DNA of 64,000 bases from Acridotheres tristis (taxonomy: Eukaryota > Chordata > Aves > Passeriformes > Sturnidae): positions 3,720,001 to 3,784,000 of the forward strand of contig CM072892.1 in NCBI GenBank assembly GCA_037013685.1. Direction: 5' to 3'. Position 1 is the stretch's first letter. Every line of letters starts with the position of its first letter. Below, in pieces: positions 62,501 through 64,000 of the stretch. Under the pieces are notes generated by a model. The model was given only the letters and a program-made list of their open reading frames with translations. It had not been told where the DNA came from and made no database searches. The translations under genes were made by a program, and so were the position numbers.

Positions 62501-62870
62501 TGTAACTCTGAAACTTCATATTAGGTGTTGGTCTCTTCACAGGGCAGTGACAAAACAATCCCTGCCCAGCTGGAGAATCAAGGACACTCAGTACCCAAAA
62601 ATCAGAAACAACAGCGAGGGAAAGGGGGCAAGGCAGGGGCTGAGACTCCAGAGCCTGGGGCTGTGCTTGGACAACTGACCCCAAGATGAACCAAAACTTA
62701 TAAAAGTGTAAAAACTCGTGACCAGGATCCATCTTGGATTTGGTTTGGGTGCAGCCCCAGCCAGGCTCTTGCACTGCCCAAGGTGAATCCTTTCAATAAA
62801 TTCCTATTTTATTCCTTTTGCTCTGTCTAGTCTCTGTTCCAGCCCAGCCTTTCCAGGCTTTCTCAGGACA
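62501..62870 (+). mobile_element. ERV LTR (sense), 3' flank
   Basis: The right half is clear: a TATAAAAG box (TATAAA at 62699-62704), ACTCGTGACCAGGATCCATC, then AAGGTGAATCCTTTCAATAA with AATAAA at 62795-62800, and a U5-like tail through CTCTGTCTAGTCTCTGTTCC and CCTTTCCAGGC ending CA. This arrangement recurs in songbird ERV LTRs. The left border (TGTAACTCTG) is a guess; a purine-rich GGGAAAGGGGGCAAGG at 62618-62633 could instead be a polypurine tract, which would put the LTR start near 62640. It is unrelated in sequence to the other two LTR types here. Confidence 0.6.
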
Positions 62871-64000
62871 TTCCTGTGTCCAGGGAGTGCAGAAAGGACT
62901 TGGACACCAGTGGAGCAGCAAGAACCTGAAGTTGAGAGACTCCAGGTTTGATCTGTACGTGCAGGATCCAGCTCAGTCCATTGAGTCCCACCTGAAAACT
63001 CATTGCAAGCCTGAGATTTCCAGCGTATGGAAGCACACAAATATCCAATCCCATTTTTTTTTTTTCATTTGGATGGGATTTTTAGGCAGGAGGTTCCTAT
63101 TTAAATGTAAATAATTCAAAGCCTCCAGCCAAGAGGCAGGATCTGCAGCCTCAGTGTCAGGGTGCTGTTTTCAAAGGAGCAGCTTGTTGTCTACATCCTA
63201 AAAGTTATCCTACCCAGCTCCCAGGGAAGGTAATTTTTGTTGGTCTTTGCTCAAAAATGCAAAGCTCCATTGCTGCAGATTGCTTTAAATAGAAAAAACT
63301 TCAGATCTGGGTAAAGTTTTCCCAACTCAGAAAACTACCACCAGTTGGGTGTGAGTGAATTCCACAATGAGCATCTTCCCTCCTCCATCAGGTTCCAAAC
63401 ACAAGCGTTGGGAGGGGTTTGTTCTGCAGCAGCTCACAGCATTTTTACCTTTATCTCAAAGAACAAAATCTATTTAAATACCCAAAACATCCTTAAGGTG
63501 ATATTTACAGGAAATTCAGGGGTTCAATGACTCCCGGGTGGTTCTGGTTACTGGAGACATCACAGGTGCCAGCAAACACACCAGAAATTCCCTCTAAAGC
63601 CCCAGGTCCTTTCAAGTGACTCAGGGTGCCAGACTGGCTGGGAGCAGAATCCAGACCCTGTTTGCAGATATGGAGGATTTGGCATATTTTGTATTCAAGG
63701 TCTCCAATTAATGAACAGGAGCCCCATCCCCAGCTCAGCTCACTGAGCCCTGCCCTGCTGCAGGGGTGGATGGAGCTGCTGCACCTCACTGCTCTGGGTC
63801 TGCCCTTTTCTAAGGGAAGTTTTTGGAAACTTTTGGGCTTTGGCAGTTCTGTGAAGCCTGGGGAGAAAAGCACCATCGATGTCTTCGTGAGCAAGGATCA
63901 AAGCAGCCGGGTCCTGCTCTTCTGAGCTGGTGACACGCTCACACTCATGGATTTCTCGGAAAAAAATCCCCAAATATCTTGGGTTTGAAGGAAATAAATC

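Larger units (their letters stand above)
58731..64000. other. 3' flank / intergenic, CR1- and LTR-rich
   Basis: No exon with family resemblance is recognised on either strand. Named contents are CR1 fragments at 59481-59541, 59735-60112 and 61359-61658, a CCTT-rich tract at 62047-62082, and an LTR at about 62501-62870. The remaining sequence (58.9-59.4, 60.2-61.3, 61.7-62.5, 62.9-64.0 kb) is moderately GC-rich unique DNA. In mammals the next gene on this side is TMEM260, but none of its exons is seen here. Confidence 0.6.

Noticed and set aside
63626..63925. 99-codon + strand frame whose end (SSVKPGEKSTIDVFVSKDQ) looks protein-like
   Set aside because: I could not tie it to a family, no splice context is visible, and the first two thirds look random. 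It is worth a database search but not reportable as a gene.
1..64000. CRISPR arrays, operons, tRNA or rRNA genes, prokaryotic mobile elements
   Set aside because: None seen. The window is a vertebrate intron-exon locus; I recognised no tRNA-like internal promoter pair with cloverleaf potential and no regularly spaced repeats.

Overview
This window is vertebrate nuclear DNA, almost certainly from a bird. It has long AT-rich introns, several 3'-terminal fragments of CR1 LINEs of the bird type, and solo-LTR-like ERV sequences of a kind common in songbirds. No prokaryotic gene organisation, CRISPR array or operon is visible. The passerine assignment is an inference from repeat style only.

The window holds one protein-coding gene on the + strand: PELI2 (Pellino-2, a RING-type E3 ubiquitin ligase of Toll/IL-1 receptor signalling). 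Five coding exons can be placed to the base: 13358-13487, 43488-43589, 48462-48659, 48956-49144 and 52507-53073. All have GT/AG borders and a continuous reading frame. They encode residues 27-420 of a 420-residue protein; the first exon, about 26 codons, lies upstream of base 1. Introns 2-5 measure 30000, 4872, 296 and 3362 bases, and intron 1 is at least 13357. The FHA-domain phosphothreonine-binding residues (R106, T187, N188) and the C-terminal Cys/His zinc-binding set are intact, so the gene looks functional.

Layout: 1-13357 is the tail of intron 1, with one solo-LTR-like element at about 10468-11023. 13488-43487 is the very large intron 2, mostly unique AT-rich sequence with a 100-base T-rich tract, two small CR1 remnants and several CpG-retaining, homeodomain-site-bearing stretches that could be regulatory. 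43590-52506 holds introns 3-5. Intron 5 is framed by two sense-oriented ERV LTRs, one starting about 15 bases after the exon 5 donor and the other ending 69 bases before exon 6. 53074 to about 58.7 kb is the probable long 3' UTR, containing two antisense CR1 insertions and two G-quadruplex-type motifs. About 58.7-64 kb is the 3' flank, denser in CR1 fragments and with a further LTR.

The most interesting points are positional. LTRs carrying their own TATA-like and AATAAA signals sit tightly against both ends of intron 5, exactly between the FHA-coding and RING-coding parts of the gene. A canonical AATAAA lies only 25 bases past the stop codon. The terminal exon is a sharp GC/CpG island in an AT-rich locus. 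I found no new protein system; nearly all other open frames in the window are chance or shadow frames.
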